Below are positions 50,794-60,092 of a stretch of DNA of 64,000 bases, one piece after another. Within the stretch, counting starts at the first letter, position 1. Each line of letters opens with the position of its first letter. A program made the translations under genes and the position numbers. Under the pieces are notes generated by a model. The model searched no databases. It was not told where the DNA came from and was given only the letters and a program-made list of their open reading frames with translations. Source of the DNA: Duganella callida (GTDB lineage: Bacteria > Pseudomonadota > Gammaproteobacteria > Burkholderiales > Burkholderiaceae_D). Location of the stretch: the NCBI RefSeq assembly GCF_004614165.1, contig NZ_SPVG01000260.1, positions 1-64,000 of the forward strand, read 5' to 3'.

Positions 50794-51567
50794 ATGGACT
50801 TATCGTTTGTTGCCTCAGGATTTGCGGTCGGCCTGCTGGTCGGCATGACCGGCGTCGGCGGCGGCTCGCTGATGACGCCGCTGCTGACCTTGCTGTTCGG
50901 CGTGGTCCCGGCGGTGGCGGTCGGCACCGATCTGGCGTTTGCCTCGCTGACCAAGGGCGTCGGCACCTTCACCCACAAAATGCGCGGCACCGTCCACTGG
51001 GACATCGTGCGCCGGCTGTGCCTGGGCGCGCTGCCGGCAGCGCTGCTGGCCAGCTTCGCGCTCAAACATTTCGGTACGCTCAACCGGGAAATCGGCCAGG
51101 TCATCCGCTACATGATCGCCACCTCGGTGCTGCTGACCGTGGTCGCGCTGCTGTTCAAACGCAAGATGCTGGCCTGGATCACCGCCCACCCGGAACGCCA
51201 GCTGCAGGGCGCGGCGCTGCGCAACGCCACCATCTCCTGTGGCGCCTTGCTGGGCATCCTGGTGACGATTTCCTCCATCGGCGCCGGCGCCATCGGCGCC
51301 ACCCTGCTGGTGATGCTGTATCCGCGCCTGACCGCCGCCGAAGTGGCCGGCACCGACATCGCCTATGCCGTGCCGCTGACCGCGATCGCCGCCGCCGGCC
51401 ACTGGTGGCTGGGCTCGATCGACTGGACTTTGCTGCTGAACTTGCTGGTCGGTTCCGTGCCGGGCATCACCCTGGGCGCCTATGCCGCCCGCGCCGTGCC
51501 CGAGCGCCTGCTGCGCGGGTTGCTGGCGGTCACGCTGGTGGCTGTCGCCGCCAAGCTCATTTGGTAA
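50794..51567 (+). CDS. TauE/SafE-family sulfur anion exporter
   Basis: Predicted 257 aa with about eight hydrophobic segments. The family repeats are visible as GLLVGMTGVGGGSLMTPLL in the first half and GALLGILVTISSIGAGAIGA in the second, each with the Gly-rich turn typical of TauE. Members move sulfite, sulfoacetate or other sulfur anions, usually outward. Between the peroxiredoxin gene and cysT, this fits export of toxic sulfite made during sulfate use. The 72-bp gap before it has only a weak imperfect hairpin. Confidence 0.85.
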   Translation: MDLSFVASGFAVGLLVGMTGVGGGSLMTPLLTLLFGVVPAVAVGTDLAFASLTKGVGTFTHKMRGTVHWDIVRRLCLGALPAALLASFALKHFGTLNREIGQVIRYMIATSVLLTVVALLFKRKMLAWITAHPERQLQGAALRNATISCGALLGILVTISSIGAGAIGATLLVMLYPRLTAAEVAGTDIAYAVPLTAIAAAGHWWLGSIDWTLLLNLLVGSVPGITLGAYAARAVPERLLRGLLAVTLVAVAAKLIW

Positions 51568-51600
51568 CGCTTATAGCTGAAACATCTAACCAAATGAGAA

Positions 51601-51625
51601 ATGCTTCGTTTGTATTATGAAGCAT
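51601..51625. promoter_or_regulatory. Candidate LysR/CysB-type operator upstream of cysT
   Basis: ATGCTTC and GAAGCAT form a perfect 7-bp inverted repeat with 11 bases between, in an AT-rich stretch 51 bases before the cysT start. It fits the dyad style of LysR boxes, and a CysB-type gene ends this operon. Confidence 0.4.
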
Positions 51626-51675
51626 AGATGAGAATATGCAGCCCTTATAGAAGGATTTGTAATAAGGGAGCCTCC

Positions 51676-52551
51676 ATGTCTGCAGTTCTCGCCGCGCCGG
51701 CCGCTGGCACGCCAGTGGCCGCCAAGGGCGCACCATTCCGCGTCATGCCGGGCTTCCGGCTGTCGCTGGGTTTCACGATTTTCTACCTGACGCTGATCGT
51801 CCTGATCCCGCTGTCGGCCGTGTTCCTGAAAACCTTCACGCTGAGCTGGGAGTCGTTCTGGGCCACCGTCACCTCGGCGCGCGTGGTGGCTTCCTACAAG
51901 CTGACGTTCGGCGCCTCGCTGATCGGCGCGTTCATCAACGTGATCTTCGGCGGCATCGTGGCGTGGGTGCTGGTGCGCTATGAATTCCCCGGCAAGCGCA
52001 TCGTCGATGCGCTGGTCGATCTGCCGTTCGCGCTGCCCACCGCCGTGGCCGGCATCACGCTGACGTCGCTGTATTCGTCGAACGGCTGGATCGGCCGCTA
52101 CATCGAAGGCGTGCTGGGCATCAAGGTGGCGTTCACGCCGCTGGGCGTGGTGATCGCGCTGACCTTCATCGGCCTGCCGTTCGTGGTGCGCACCGTGCAG
52201 CCGGTGCTGGAAGACGCCGAGCGCGAGCTGGAGGAGGCCGCCGCCAGCCTGGGCGCCAACGCCTGGCAGACCTTTTCGCGCGTGGTGTTCCCGACCATCC
52301 TGCCATCGCTGATGACCGGCTTCGCGCTGGCCTTCGCGCGCGCCACCGGCGAGTACGGTTCGGTGATCTTCATCGCCGGCAATATGCCGATGGTGTCGGA
52401 AATCACGCCGCTGTTCATCATCACCAAGCTGGAGCAGTACGACTACGCCGGCGCCACCGCGATCGCGGTGGTGATGCTGGTGGTGTCCTTCATCCTGCTG
52501 TTGGCCATCAACCTGTTGCAAGCCTGGGCGCGCGGAAAGTCGGGGAAATAA
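51676..52551 (+). CDS. cysT: Sulfate ABC transporter permease CysT
   Basis: Predicted 291 aa from MSAVLAAPAAGTPVAAK at 51676 with GGGAG upstream. Six membrane helices; the ATPase-contact EAA loop is EEAAASLGANAWQTFSRVVFP, and LPFALPTAVAGITLTSLYSS is a family mark. It forms the sulfate/thiosulfate channel together with CysW. The stop TAA is directly followed by the ATG of cysW, with no gap. Confidence 0.95.
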   Translation: MSAVLAAPAAGTPVAAKGAPFRVMPGFRLSLGFTIFYLTLIVLIPLSAVFLKTFTLSWESFWATVTSARVVASYKLTFGASLIGAFINVIFGGIVAWVLVRYEFPGKRIVDALVDLPFALPTAVAGITLTSLYSSNGWIGRYIEGVLGIKVAFTPLGVVIALTFIGLPFVVRTVQPVLEDAERELEEAAASLGANAWQTFSRVVFPTILPSLMTGFALAFARATGEYGSVIFIAGNMPMVSEITPLFIITKLEQYDYAGATAIAVVMLVVSFILLLAINLLQAWARGKSGK

Positions 52552-53433
52552 ATGAGTGGAAATGTGAGTCGCCGCGGCGAGCTGCCGTCGGCCCCGGATG
52601 TGCTGGAGCCGCGCTGGGTGCGTGTGGTCCTGATCGCCGTCGCGCTGATCTTCCTGACGCTGTTCCTGTTCGTGCCGCTGGTGTCGGTGTTTTTCGAAGC
52701 GCTGAAAAAGGGCTGGGACGCCTACAGCGCCGCCATCTTCGAAGACGACGCGATCTCGGCCATCAAGCTGACGCTGATCACCGCCGCCATCGCCGTGCCG
52801 CTGAACCTGGTGTTCGGCGTGGCGGCATCGTGGTGCATCGCCAAGTTCGAATTCCGCGGCAAGAGCATCCTGCTGACCTTGATCGACCTGCCGTTCTCGG
52901 TGTCGCCGGTGATCTCCGGGCTGATCTATGTGCTGCTGTTCGGCGCGCAGGGCTGGTTCGGCCCGTGGCTGCAGGAGCACGATATCAAGATCCTGTTCGC
53001 CGTGCCGGGCATCGTGCTGGCCACCGTGTTCGTCACCTTCCCGTTCGTGGCGCGCGAGCTGATCCCGCTGATGCAGGCGCAGGGCAGCGAAGAGGAGGAA
53101 GCCGCCATCGTGCTGGGCGCGTCCGGCTGGGACACCTTCCGCCGCGTCACGCTGCCCAACATCAAGTGGGGGCTGCTGTACGGCGTGATCCTGTGTAACG
53201 CCCGCGCCATGGGCGAGTTCGGCGCGGTCTCGGTGGTGTCCGGCCACATCCGCGGCGAGACCAACACCATGCCGCTGCAGGTCGAGATCCTCTACAACGA
53301 ATACAACTTTGCCGCCGCCTTTGCCGTGGCGTCGCTGCTGGCGCTGCTGGCCCTGGTGACGCTGGTCGTGAAAACCTTTATCGCCTGGCGCCTGAACGAA
53401 TCGGTCGCCGACGACGTGCGCATTACGGAGTGA
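52552..53433 (+). CDS. cysW: Sulfate ABC transporter permease CysW
   Basis: Predicted 293 aa. Six membrane helices; EAA loop [22 protein letters not shown], and [20 protein letters not shown] and [20 protein letters not shown] as CysW marks. It pairs with CysT in the inner membrane. It starts directly after the cysT stop and ends 3 bases before cysA, so the three genes are tightly co-expressed. Confidence 0.95.
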   Translation: MSGNVSRRGELPSAPDVLEPRWVRVVLIAVALIFLTLFLFVPLVSVFFEALKKGWDAYSAAIFEDDAISAIKLTLITAAIAVPLNLVFGVAASWCIAKFEFRGKSILLTLIDLPFSVSPVISGLIYVLLFGAQGWFGPWLQEHDIKILFAVPGIVLATVFVTFPFVARELIPLMQAQGSEEEEAAIVLGASGWDTFRRVTLPNIKWGLLYGVILCNARAMGEFGAVSVVSGHIRGETNTMPLQVEILYNEYNFAAAFAVASLLALLALVTLVVKTFIAWRLNESVADDVRITE

Positions 53434-53436
53434 ACC

Positions 53437-54507
53437 ATGACAATCGCAGTCAAGAACATCAACAAGCGTTTCGGCGATTTTGTCGCCCTCAACAATATTT
53501 CGCTGGACTTCCCGCAGGGCGAACTGACCGCGCTGCTGGGACCGTCCGGCTGCGGCAAGACCACGCTGCTGCGCTGCATCGCCGGCCTCGAACATCCGGA
53601 CTCGGGCCAGGTGCTGCTCGACGGTAAGGATGCGTCCGCGCGCCACGTGCGCGAGCGCCAGGTCGGTTTCGTGTTCCAGCATTACGCGCTGTTCAAGCAC
53701 ATGACCGTGTTCGAGAACGTCGCGTTCGGCCTGCGGGTCAAGCCGCGCAACGAGCGGCCGTCGGAAGAGCAGATCCGCCGCAAGGTCAAGGAACTGCTGG
53801 AACTGGTGCAGCTGGACTGGCTGGCCGACCGTTATCCGCCGCAGCTGTCGGGCGGCCAGCGGCAGCGGATCGCGCTGGCGCGCGCGCTGGCGGTGGAGCC
53901 GCGCGTGCTGCTGCTGGACGAGCCGTTCGGCGCGCTGGACGCCAAGGTGCGCAAGGAACTGCGCCGCTGGCTGCGCCGCCTGCACGACGAGCTGCACGTC
54001 ACTTCGATTTTCGTCACCCACGACCAGGAAGAGGCGCTGGAGGTGGCCGACCAGGTAGTGCTGATGAACAAGGGCAACGTCGAGCAGATCGGCGCGCCGG
54101 ACGAGGTGTACAACCATCCGGCCTCGCCGTTCGTGTACGGCTTCCTCGGCAACGTCAACATGTTCCATGGCCGCGTGCAGGATGGCGTGCTGGCCAGCGG
54201 CGATGCGTCCTTCCACGTGCCGGACCAGCCGGCTGCGGCGGGCAAGGGCATCGCCTATGTGCGGCCGCACGAGCTGGACGTGGACCGCTATACGCCGGGC
54301 GCGGAAGGCATCGTGGTCAAGCTGCGCCGCGCGCACGCCATCGGTCCGCTGGCCCAGCTGGACCTGGAGCGCGGCGATAACGCCGAGCTGATCGAAGCGG
54401 TGATACCGAACGAACGCTTCAGCAGCCTGGGATTGCAAGAAGGAGAAACCCTGGTGGTGCGTCCCAAACGCTTGCGCGTGTTCGTGGATGAAGGAGCGTC
54501 CATATGA
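53437..54507 (+). CDS. cysA: Sulfate ABC transporter ATPase CysA
   Basis: Predicted 356 aa. Walker [13 protein letters not shown], signature [15 protein letters not shown], Walker [13 protein letters not shown] and H-loop [14 protein letters not shown] are intact, and the C-terminal TOBE-like regulatory domain (about 240-356) is present, as in CysA. It drives sulfate import. Its last bases overlap the next ATG (ATGA), joining the CysB-type regulator to the operon. Confidence 0.96.
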   Translation: MTIAVKNINKRFGDFVALNNISLDFPQGELTALLGPSGCGKTTLLRCIAGLEHPDSGQVLLDGKDASARHVRERQVGFVFQHYALFKHMTVFENVAFGLRVKPRNERPSEEQIRRKVKELLELVQLDWLADRYPPQLSGGQRQRIALARALAVEPRVLLLDEPFGALDAKVRKELRRWLRRLHDELHVTSIFVTHDQEEALEVADQVVLMNKGNVEQIGAPDEVYNHPASPFVYGFLGNVNMFHGRVQDGVLASGDASFHVPDQPAAAGKGIAYVRPHELDVDRYTPGAEGIVVKLRRAHAIGPLAQLDLERGDNAELIEAVIPNERFSSLGLQEGETLVVRPKRLRVFVDEGASI

Positions 54508-55436
54508 ATTTTCAACAGTTACGATCGATCCGCGAAGCCGCGCGCCGCGGCTACAACCTGACCGAAGTGGCGAATGCCCTGTTCACCTCGCAACCGGGCG
54601 TGTCGCGCCAGATCCGCGAGCTGGAAGATGAACTCGGCGTGGTGATCTTCGAGCGCAACGGCAAACGCCTGACCGGCATGACCGAGCCCGGCAAGGGCAT
54701 CCTGAAGATCATCGACCGCCTGCTGATCGAGGCCGAAAATCTGCAGCAGGCCAGCCTGGAATACACCGGCCAGCAGAGCGGCACGCTGAGCGTGGCGGCC
54801 ACCCACACGCAGGCGCGCTATGCGCTGCCGAAGGTGGTGCAGAGCTTCCGCGCCGCCTATCCGGAGGTGCGCATCGCCCTGCAACAGAGCGCGCCCGAGC
54901 ACATTGCCGAATGGATCTTGTCGGGCAAGACCGACATCGGCATCGCCACCGAAGGCTTGTCGGCGTTCCCGGACCTGGTGTCTTTCCCGTGCTACCGCTG
55001 GAGCCATCTGATCGTGGTGCCGGATGGCCACCCGTTGCTGTCGCGCTCGCCGATCCGGCTGGCGGATCTGGCCGAGTTCCCGCTGATTACCTACGACGTC
55101 GGCTTTACCGGCCGCGGCCACATCGACGCGGCGTTCGACCAGGCCGGCGTCAAGCCCGACATCGTGCTGACCGCGATGGACTCGGACGTGATCAAGCAGT
55201 ACGTGGCGTTGGGCCTGGGGGTGGGCATCGTCGCCTCGATGGCGTTCGACCATGGCCGCGACAAGGGGATGCGCGCGGTGGAAGCGTCGCACCTGTTCGC
55301 CTCGAATACGACGCGGCTGGCGGTGCGCAGGGGCGCTTACCTGCGCGCGTATGCCTACCACTTCATCCAGCAGTTTGCGCCGGACCTGAGCCGCGCCGAG
55401 ATCGAAGCCGCGGTCAGCGGCGGCGATCCCGCCTGA
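54504..55436 (+). CDS. CysB-type LysR regulator of sulfur assimilation
   Basis: Predicted 310 aa. [20 protein letters not shown] then [20 protein letters not shown] is the CysB/Cbl DNA-binding domain. The effector domain shows [15 protein letters not shown] and [17 protein letters not shown], the sulfate- and acetylserine-binding parts of CysB. Whether it is the CysB or the Cbl role cannot be told from sequence. It is the last gene of cysTWA-cysB and so is likely to be autoregulated with its targets. A single copy of a palindromic-repeat arm begins 7 bases after its stop. Confidence 0.93.
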   Translation: MNFQQLRSIREAARRGYNLTEVANALFTSQPGVSRQIRELEDELGVVIFERNGKRLTGMTEPGKGILKIIDRLLIEAENLQQASLEYTGQQSGTLSVAATHTQARYALPKVVQSFRAAYPEVRIALQQSAPEHIAEWILSGKTDIGIATEGLSAFPDLVSFPCYRWSHLIVVPDGHPLLSRSPIRLADLAEFPLITYDVGFTGRGHIDAAFDQAGVKPDIVLTAMDSDVIKQYVALGLGVGIVASMAFDHGRDKGMRAVEASHLFASNTTRLAVRRGAYLRAYAYHFIQQFAPDLSRAEIEAAVSGGDPA

Positions 55437-55443
55437 AACAACA

Positions 55444-55460
55444 TCGGGGTCAGAGCCGAC
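55444..55460 (+). repeat. GGGGTCAG repeat, solitary arm (copy 4)
   Basis: TCGGGGTCAGAGCCGAC matches the first 17 bases of copy 3 but has no matching second arm. It lies 7 bases after the regulator stop, in the 40-bp gap before the facing TonB receptor gene. Confidence 0.85.
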
Positions 55461-55476
55461 TGCTGACGCCGCTCGA

Positions 55477-57909
55477 TTACCAGGTGTAGCCGGCCTTGGC
55501 GTAGTAGTAGCGGCCGTTGAAGCCGTTGGGCGCGAAGCCGCTGTACGGGTTGATGCCGTTGTTGTTCAGATTGCCCGCCGTGGTGACCTGGTCCGGATAG
55601 CGGTCGGTCACGTTGTCCACGCCGGCCGTCAGGCGCCAGTTCTTGCCGAGCTTGACGCTGGCCGACAGGTCCAGCACCCATTGCGGATCGTAGGTCTGGT
55701 CCAGCGCGGCGTTGTTCTGCGGCACGGTGAACTTGCCGTAGCGCGTCACCACGGCGCGCGCGCCCCACTGGTTGATGCTCCAGTCGGTCGCCAGGCTGAA
55801 CTTGTCCCTGGGCGAGCCGACCGTGATGCGGTTGATGGTCTGGCGGTCGATCAGGGTCAGGCCGTTGGCGCTCAGGATGGCCGGATTGGCGTTGACGTGT
55901 TCCAGCTCCGTCTTGTTGTGGTTGTAGGCGCCGGTGAAGTCGAAGCGGCCGGCGTCGCGCGTGTCCAGCCGATAGGTGCTGAGCACATCCACGCCGGTGG
56001 TGCGGGTGTCGATGGCGTTGGTGAAGTAGCGGCCGGCGCCGACCAGGATGCCTTGTTTGGCCAGCGCGTCCTTCAGGGTCTGGTTCAGCGTCATGTTGGC
56101 CGACAGCGCCACGCGGTCGTCGATCTTGATGCGGTAGGCATCGACCGTGGTGGTCCAGTTGCGGCTCGGCTGGATCACCAGGCCGAGGCTGTAGTTGCGG
56201 GCTTTCTCGGCCTTCAGCGGGGTCGCGCCCAGCGCGCTGGCGGCCGCGCTGCCGACCGCGAAGGTGCCGGTCTCGATCGCCGTGTTGACATTGTTCACCA
56301 CCGAGAAGTTGGTGGTGGTGATGGTGTAGAACTGCTGCGCCAGCGACGGCGCGCGGAAGCCGGACGAGCCGGTCGCGCGCAGCGACACGATGTCGTTGAA
56401 GGCATAGCGCGCCGAGCCCTTGGCCGAGGTGGTGTTGCCGAAGTCGCTGTAACGCTCGTGCCGCAGCGCGCCCGAGGCCGAGAATTGTTTGGTGATTTCC
56501 GCCTCGACGTTGGCGTAGACCGATTGGTTGTGGCGGCTGTTGCTGCCCGCGTTGACGGGACGGAAGCCGGAAAAGCCCTGCGCCCCGGTGCCGCTGTACG
56601 ACGCCTCGTCGCCGGCGCCGATTTCGTAGGTCTCGCGGCGGTATTCGCTGCCCAGCGCCACGGTCACCGGGCCGCTGAACGCTTCGACCGGGAAGTCGCG
56701 CGCGACGTCGAGGTTGACCAGCGTCTGCGCATTTTTCAGGCGGCCGGCGTAGAAGTGGGTCGGGCTTTTCGCCCCCAGGTCCTGGTTGACGGTGTCATCG
56801 AGGTTGAGGCGGAATTCATTTTCGCCGTAGTTGAGGCTGACATCCCAACGCCAGCCGCCGGCCTCGCCGCGCAGGCCGGTCACGACCGCACCATCGGTGG
56901 AGCGGCTGTTTTCCAGCGGCAGGAAGCCGCGCGGATATACCGGCGTGCGTTGCACGTATTCGGTGTGCGCCGGTACCGTCGGCGTGGAGGCGACGTTGAC
57001 CGCCACCAGCGCCGTGCGCCAAGTGGCGGCGGCCGAGGTGTCGCGCTGGCCGTAGTTGGCGAAGGCGTACCAGTCGATATCGTCGTTGATGTGGTATTCG
57101 CTGTTCAGGAACAGCGCGGCCGGCTTGGTCTTCGGATCGCCGAAGCGCTGCGTGACCTGGCCGTAGCGCGGTTCGAGCGGATTGCGCACGTCGGCGCCGG
57201 CGCGGTTGGTGGGATCGCGGTCGGCGACGTCGACCGCCACGCGTACCCAACCGTTTTCGCCGAGATTCAGGCCGCCCGAGGCGCGCAACGAGCGCTGACG
57301 GCCGTCGTGTTCCTGGTACTCGCCGAAGCCGACTTCGGCATCGCCGCCGTCGGCGCCTTTTTTCAGGATGATGTTGATCACGCCGGCAATCGCATCGGAA
57401 CCGTACTGGGCGGCGGCGCCATCGCGCAGCACCTCGATGTGGTCGATGGCCGACAGCGGGATCGCGTTCAGGTCCACCGGCGCCGAGCCGCGGCCCTGGG
57501 TGCCGTTGACGTTGACCACGGCCGAGGCATGGCGGCGCTTGCCGTTCACCAGCACCAGCACCTGGTCCGGTGACAGGCCGCGCAGCTGGGCCGGACGCAC
57601 CGCATCGCTGGCGTCCGCGCCGGACGGGCGCGGGAAGTTCAGCGATGGCAGCACGCGGCCCAGCACGGTCGCCAGTTCGGTCGAGCCGCTGGCCTGCAGC
57701 TCGCGCGTGCCGATGATATCGATCGGCGATTCGGAATCGACGGTGCGGCGGTTCTTGGCGTAGGTGCCGGTGACGACCACCGACTGCAGCTCGCTGTCCG
57801 CGGCGTTGTCCTGCGCCTGCGCGGCCATGCCGGTCGCCATCAGTCCGCACAGGAACAGGGCGCGCGGCAGCGGGGCGAGGGCGAGGGCAGCGGGACGGTA
57901 TATAGGCAT
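55477..57909 (-). CDS. TonB-dependent outer-membrane receptor
   Basis: Predicted 810 aa with a signal peptide (FLCGLMATGMAAQAQD). The plug domain contains SVVVTGTYAKNRRTVDSESP and VLVNGKRRHASAVVN with EVLRDGAAAQYGSDAIAGV, and the barrel ends in an aromatic residue (YYYAKAGYTW). It takes up a large ligand (siderophore, cobalamin, glycan or other) with TonB energy. No regulatory or degradation genes sit beside it, so the ligand is unknown. The plug style resembles the carbohydrate/unknown-substrate receptors frequent in this family. Confidence 0.93.
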   Translation of the reverse strand: MPIYRPAALALAPLPRALFLCGLMATGMAAQAQDNAADSELQSVVVTGTYAKNRRTVDSESPIDIIGTRELQASGSTELATVLGRVLPSLNFPRPSGADASDAVRPAQLRGLSPDQVLVLVNGKRRHASAVVNVNGTQGRGSAPVDLNAIPLSAIDHIEVLRDGAAAQYGSDAIAGVINIILKKGADGGDAEVGFGEYQEHDGRQRSLRASGGLNLGENGWVRVAVDVADRDPTNRAGADVRNPLEPRYGQVTQRFGDPKTKPAALFLNSEYHINDDIDWYAFANYGQRDTSAAATWRTALVAVNVASTPTVPAHTEYVQRTPVYPRGFLPLENSRSTDGAVVTGLRGEAGGWRWDVSLNYGENEFRLNLDDTVNQDLGAKSPTHFYAGRLKNAQTLVNLDVARDFPVEAFSGPVTVALGSEYRRETYEIGAGDEASYSGTGAQGFSGFRPVNAGSNSRHNQSVYANVEAEITKQFSASGALRHERYSDFGNTTSAKGSARYAFNDIVSLRATGSSGFRAPSLAQQFYTITTTNFSVVNNVNTAIETGTFAVGSAAASALGATPLKAEKARNYSLGLVIQPSRNWTTTVDAYRIKIDDRVALSANMTLNQTLKDALAKQGILVGAGRYFTNAIDTRTTGVDVLSTYRLDTRDAGRFDFTGAYNHNKTELEHVNANPAILSANGLTLIDRQTINRITVGSPRDKFSLATDWSINQWGARAVVTRYGKFTVPQNNAALDQTYDPQWVLDLSASVKLGKNWRLTAGVDNVTDRYPDQVTTAGNLNNNGINPYSGFAPNGFNGRYYYAKAGYTW

Positions 57910-58133
57910 GGCAACAATCTCTCTATGACGGAAATGGCGAAATCTTATCTGCGCGCGGGTAGGCTGCCCACGAATCGTTATAACTTAGCATATGTGAATT
58001 TTTCATGTCTTGCTCGAATTCACCGAAGCACCGGCTAGCGCAGGTTTTTCGCATGAGCGAGGATGTCTTCGACGGCAGCACATCGCTGCCGATCTGGAGC
58101 GCCTGTCGCGGCGACGCAGACAGCATGCGCCGC

Positions 58134-58226
58134 ATGTTCGATGTCCACGTCACCGGCCCGCTGCTGGCCAGCAAGGCGGCGGTGGCGCTGTTCCCGGCCT
58201 GCAAGGCTGGCGCTATTTCAAATGCC
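58134..58226 (+). pseudogene. Short-chain dehydrogenase (SDR) fragment
   Basis: The plus-strand frame reads MFDVHVTGPLLASKAAVAL followed by [12 protein letters not shown], which resembles the helix-4 to strand-5 region of SDR enzymes (normally FDVNVTG...GGSIVN). The Rossmann start and the catalytic YxxxK are missing, and the fragment runs into the 3' end of pyrD on the other strand. It looks like the remainder of a deleted gene. The rest of the 308-bp gap (57910-58217) must contain the promoter of the TonB receptor gene but shows nothing else I can name. Confidence 0.4.
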
Positions 58227-59258
58227 GCGGACGGCTTTGGCGCAGTCGTGGATCAGTCCGGGGCCGGCGTAGATCAGGCCGCTGTAGAGTTGCACCAGCT
58301 GCGCGCCGCACTCGATTTTGACGCGCGCGTCCAGGCCCTGCATGATGCCGCCGACGCCGATGATCGGCACGGCGTCGCCCAGCTCGGCCTTCAGCAGCCG
58401 GATCACGGTGTTGGAAAACTGGAACACCGGCGCGCCCGACAGGCCGCCGGCCTCGGCGCCATGCAGCATGCCGGTCACGGCGTCGCGGTTCAGTGTGGTG
58501 TTGGTGGCAATCACGCCGTCGATCTTGTGACGGATCAGCGCGTCGGCGATGTTCTTGACCTGGTCGCCATCCATGTCCGGCGCGATCTTCAAGGCCAGCG
58601 GCACGTAGCGCCGGTGCTGGTCGGCCAGCCGCAGCTGGGCGTCTTTCAGCGTACTCAGCAGGCCGTCCAGCTCCGAGCCGCCCTGCAGCTGGCGCAGGTT
58701 CTTGGTGTTGGGCGAAGAGATGTTGACCGTCACGTAGCTGGCGTAGGGATAGACTTTCTGCAGGCAGTGCAGGTAGTCGTCGGTGGCGCGCTCGATCGGC
58801 GTGTCGGCGTTCTTGCCGATGTTCAGGCCGAGGATGCCGGCCTGGTCCTGATAAAACCGCGACGCCTGCACGTTCGCCACGAAGGCGTCGACGCCGCCGT
58901 TGTTGAAGCCCATGCGGTTGATGATGGCGTGCGCCTCCGGCAGGCGGAACATGCGCGGCTTTGGGTTGCCAGGCTGCGCGCGCGGCGTCACCGTGCCCAC
59001 TTCGATCGAGCCGAAGCCCAGGTCGGCCAGCGCGTCGATGTAGGCGCCATCCTTGTCCAGGCCGGCCGCGAGGCCGATCGGGTTCTTGAACGTCAGGCCC
59101 ATCACGGTGCGCGGGTCCGCCTCGGGTTGCCTGATAAGCTTGGTCAGTCCCAGCGACGCGGCGCGTTTCAGGGCGGGCAGGGTGAAGTGGTGGGCGGCCT
59201 CGGCGTCCATGGAGAACAGCAGCGGACGGGCCAGGGAATACAGGATTTTTTGGGACAT
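58218..59258 (-). CDS. pyrD: Dihydroorotate dehydrogenase (quinone), class 2
   Basis: Predicted 346 aa. Class 2 marks: N-terminal membrane-associating helices ([17 protein letters not shown]), [20 protein letters not shown], the catalytic serine in [25 protein letters not shown] for FMN and [13 protein letters not shown] near the end. It oxidises dihydroorotate to orotate with quinone at the inner membrane in pyrimidine synthesis. Length is typical. Gene order aat-bpt-pyrD is common in betaproteobacteria. Confidence 0.97.
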   Translation of the reverse strand: MSQKILYSLARPLLFSMDAEAAHHFTLPALKRAASLGLTKLIRQPEADPRTVMGLTFKNPIGLAAGLDKDGAYIDALADLGFGSIEVGTVTPRAQPGNPKPRMFRLPEAHAIINRMGFNNGGVDAFVANVQASRFYQDQAGILGLNIGKNADTPIERATDDYLHCLQKVYPYASYVTVNISSPNTKNLRQLQGGSELDGLLSTLKDAQLRLADQHRRYVPLALKIAPDMDGDQVKNIADALIRHKIDGVIATNTTLNRDAVTGMLHGAEAGGLSGAPVFQFSNTVIRLLKAELGDAVPIIGVGGIMQGLDARVKIECGAQLVQLYSGLIYAGPGLIHDCAKAVRGI

Positions 59259-59291
59259 GGGGCGCTCTGGTTAGGGATCGCCCGTATTTTA

Positions 59292-60020
59292 TCAGGCGTC
59301 CAGCACGCTCCATACGCCTTTGACGCGGGCTTCCAGCGGCCGGAAATTGGTTTTGTACGACATTTTCGGGCTTTCCTGGATCCAGTAACCGAGGTAGACG
59401 TAGGGCAGTTTCAGCTCGCGCGCCTGCTCGATCTGCCACAGCACGTTGAAGGTGCCGAACGAGGCGCCGTCGACATCGGGATCGAAGAAGGTATACACGG
59501 ACGACAGCCCGTCCGACAGCACGTCGATGATGCTGACCATACGCAGCGTGCCGTCCGGCTCGCGGAATTCCACCAGCCGCGTGTTGACCCGGCTTTGCAG
59601 CAGGAATTGCGCATACTGGTCGCGGCTGTCCTGGTCCATGCCGCCGCCGGCATGCCGCCGGCTCTGGTAGCGCAGGTACAGCTCGTAATGCTCGTCCGAG
59701 AACGACAGCGTGGCGACGCCGGCGCGCAGGTGGCCGTGCCGCACCCAGGCGCGGCGCTGGCCGCGGCTGGGCTTGAATTCGTCGGCCACCACGCGCACCG
59801 GGATGCAGGCCTGGCAACCATCGCAATACGGCCGATAGGTAAAGATGCCGCTGCGGCGGAAGCCGCTTTTGACCAGTTCCGAATACACGTCGGCATTGAT
59901 CAGGTGCGAGGGCGTGGCCACCTGCGAGCGCGCCTGGTGCGCATCGAGGTAGCTGCAAGGGTAGGGCGCCGTCGTGTAAAACTGCAGCGTCGCGAATGGA
60001 AGGTCGTTCAGGTGCGTCAT
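59292..60020 (-). CDS. bpt: Aspartate/glutamate leucyltransferase (Bpt) of the N-degron pathway
   Basis: Predicted 242 aa. N-terminal cysteine motif CDGCQAC and YPCSYLD, plus the C-terminal [20 protein letters not shown], identify the ATE/Bpt family. It attaches leucine to proteins with N-terminal Asp or Glu so that ClpS/ClpAP can degrade them. It lies in the same run as aat, 72 bp upstream on the minus strand, so both aminoacyl-transferases of the pathway are neighbours. Confidence 0.94.
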   Translation of the reverse strand: MTHLNDLPFATLQFYTTAPYPCSYLDAHQARSQVATPSHLINADVYSELVKSGFRRSGIFTYRPYCDGCQACIPVRVVADEFKPSRGQRRAWVRHGHLRAGVATLSFSDEHYELYLRYQSRRHAGGGMDQDSRDQYAQFLLQSRVNTRLVEFREPDGTLRMVSIIDVLSDGLSSVYTFFDPDVDGASFGTFNVLWQIEQARELKLPYVYLGYWIQESPKMSYKTNFRPLEARVKGVWSVLDA

Positions 60021-60092
60021 GCACGTCCCATCGGGCGGTTGTGGATAGCCTATGATAGCGTGTCATCCAGCAGCACGCTTGTCACGCCTAGC

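Noticed and set aside
51586-54438. Open frame of 950 codons on the minus strand
   Set aside because: Antisense to cysT, cysW and cysA; composition is a mirror of their codons.
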